Shown here piece by piece: positions 5,899 through 6,350 of a DNA stretch of 6,350 nucleotides. Source of the stretch: Promethearchaeota archaeon (GTDB lineage: Archaea; Asgardarchaeota; Lokiarchaeia; Sigynarchaeales; MK-D1); assembly GCA_016839385.1 (NCBI GenBank), contig JAEOUK010000102.1, positions 1-6,350 of the forward strand, read 5' to 3'. Below the pieces are notes generated by a model. That model was not told the origin of the DNA, did not search any database, and saw nothing but the letters and a program-made list of their open reading frames with translations. Numbering within the stretch: the first letter of the stretch is position 1; every line of letters begins with the position of its first letter. A program made the translations under genes and the position numbers.

Positions 5899-6350
5899 AT
5901 GCAAGAACTCGGACCGTTTAAAATTAAAGAATTTTCTAAGGTACGTCAAATGCTTAGCGAAGCTTATGAAGTTACCATTAACACTGCTTCGGTATTTGGA
6001 CTAATTGAATTGGATGTGCAAAAAGCTAGAGAAAAAATAACATTGATTGAGGTTCAAAAAAGCATTAAATTATCATTTACTGGGTGGCTCATCAAATGTA
6101 TAGCCCAAGCTGTAATGAAACATAAAGAAGTGCAAGCTTATCGACTTAAGCGTAATAAACTCATCATTTTTGAAAATGTACATGTCAGAGCATTAGTAGA
6201 AAGAACTACAACTTCTGGAAAAAAGGTTCCTATCACTCATGTGATAAAATATGCAAATACAAAATCAGTTCTAGATATCACAAATGAAATTCGAGAGATT
6301 CAAGAGAAAGAAGTGAAGGAAAAAAATCAATTTGTGAAAAATACGAATGA
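5899..6350 (+). CDS. Stand-alone 2-oxoacid dehydrogenase E2-type acyltransferase domain (partial)
   Basis: The 150 codons visible run off the right edge. The sequence fits the catalytic (CAT-like) domain of 2-oxoacid dehydrogenase E2 acyltransferases. IELDVQKAREKI (36-47) matches the E2 'evDvt-x-l-x-x-x-R' segment. KLSFTGWLIKCIAQAVMKHKEVQAY (57-81) matches 'sy-x-x-f-x-x-k-A-[VI]-A-x-A-[LV]-x-x-[HN]-P-x-x-[NA]-a'. Residues 94-135, with VERTTTSGKKVPITHVIKYA then KSVLDITNEIREIQ, match the strand and helix after it. The RBS-defined start enters this domain almost at once, so there is no lipoyl or E1/E3-binding domain. The active-site 'H-x-x-x-D-G' motif would lie beyond the window. Lone E2 catalytic domains occur in archaea and bacteria, mostly uncharacterised, and need not belong to a dehydrogenase complex. 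It follows the longin-like gene in the same direction; a separate TATA candidate (TTATTAAT, 5843-5850) cannot be excluded. Confidence 0.82.
   Translation, partial: MQELGPFKIKEFSKVRQMLSEAYEVTINTASVFGLIELDVQKAREKITLIEVQKSIKLSFTGWLIKCIAQAVMKHKEVQAYRLKRNKLIIFENVHVRALVERTTTSGKKVPITHVIKYANTKSVLDITNEIREIQEKEVKEKNQFVKNTN

Noticed and set aside
5650..5949. 99-codon minus-strand open frame across the end of the longin-like gene and start of the E2-like gene
   Set aside because: It runs antisense to two well-supported genes and shows no recognisable pattern; treated as a shadow.

Overview
The window looks archaeal, and an Asgard (Loki/Heimdall-type) archaeon is the best guess. It is AT-rich and has short TATA-like promoters close to start codons. 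One gene has a clear archaeal-type Shine-Dalgarno (AGGTGAG). One secreted enzyme ends in a membrane anchor of the CTERM type common on archaeal surface proteins. A small protein has the pattern of a longin domain, a trafficking-type fold well known from Asgard genomes. The assignment is inference; no rRNA or other decisive marker is present.

Layout: bases 1-75 hold the last 24 codons of a plus-strand gene that enters from the left. It converges, with a 24-bp gap, on a block of three minus-strand genes. In transcription order (right to left) these are: a secreted, membrane-anchored GH13 alpha-glucan hydrolase of the neopullulanase/cyclomaltodextrinase type (5150-2862); a peptidase C45 / acyl-CoA:6-APA acyltransferase-like Ntn hydrolase (2703-1681); and a polytopic membrane protein resembling HGSNAT/YeiB-type acyltransferases (1572-100). 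Gaps of 158 and 108 bp, each with its own TATA-like and T-rich elements, suggest separate transcription rather than a tight operon. A 210-bp divergent intergenic region (5151-5360) separates the hydrolase from two plus-strand genes: the longin-like protein (5361-5819) and a stand-alone 2-oxoacid dehydrogenase E2-type acyltransferase domain (5899 to the window end, truncated).

Function: the hydrolase probably degrades alpha-glucans at the cell surface. The C45 protein and the membrane protein both belong to acyl- or amide-bond chemistry families, but their substrates cannot be read from sequence. The longin-like and E2-like genes are co-oriented and may share a transcript. No mobile element, CRISPR array, tRNA or rRNA was seen. 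The most distinctive items are the longin-like protein beside an E2-like gene, the anchored hydrolase with an EF-hand-like insert and an altered region V, and a thrice-occurring AAGATCC half-site in the divergent promoter region.
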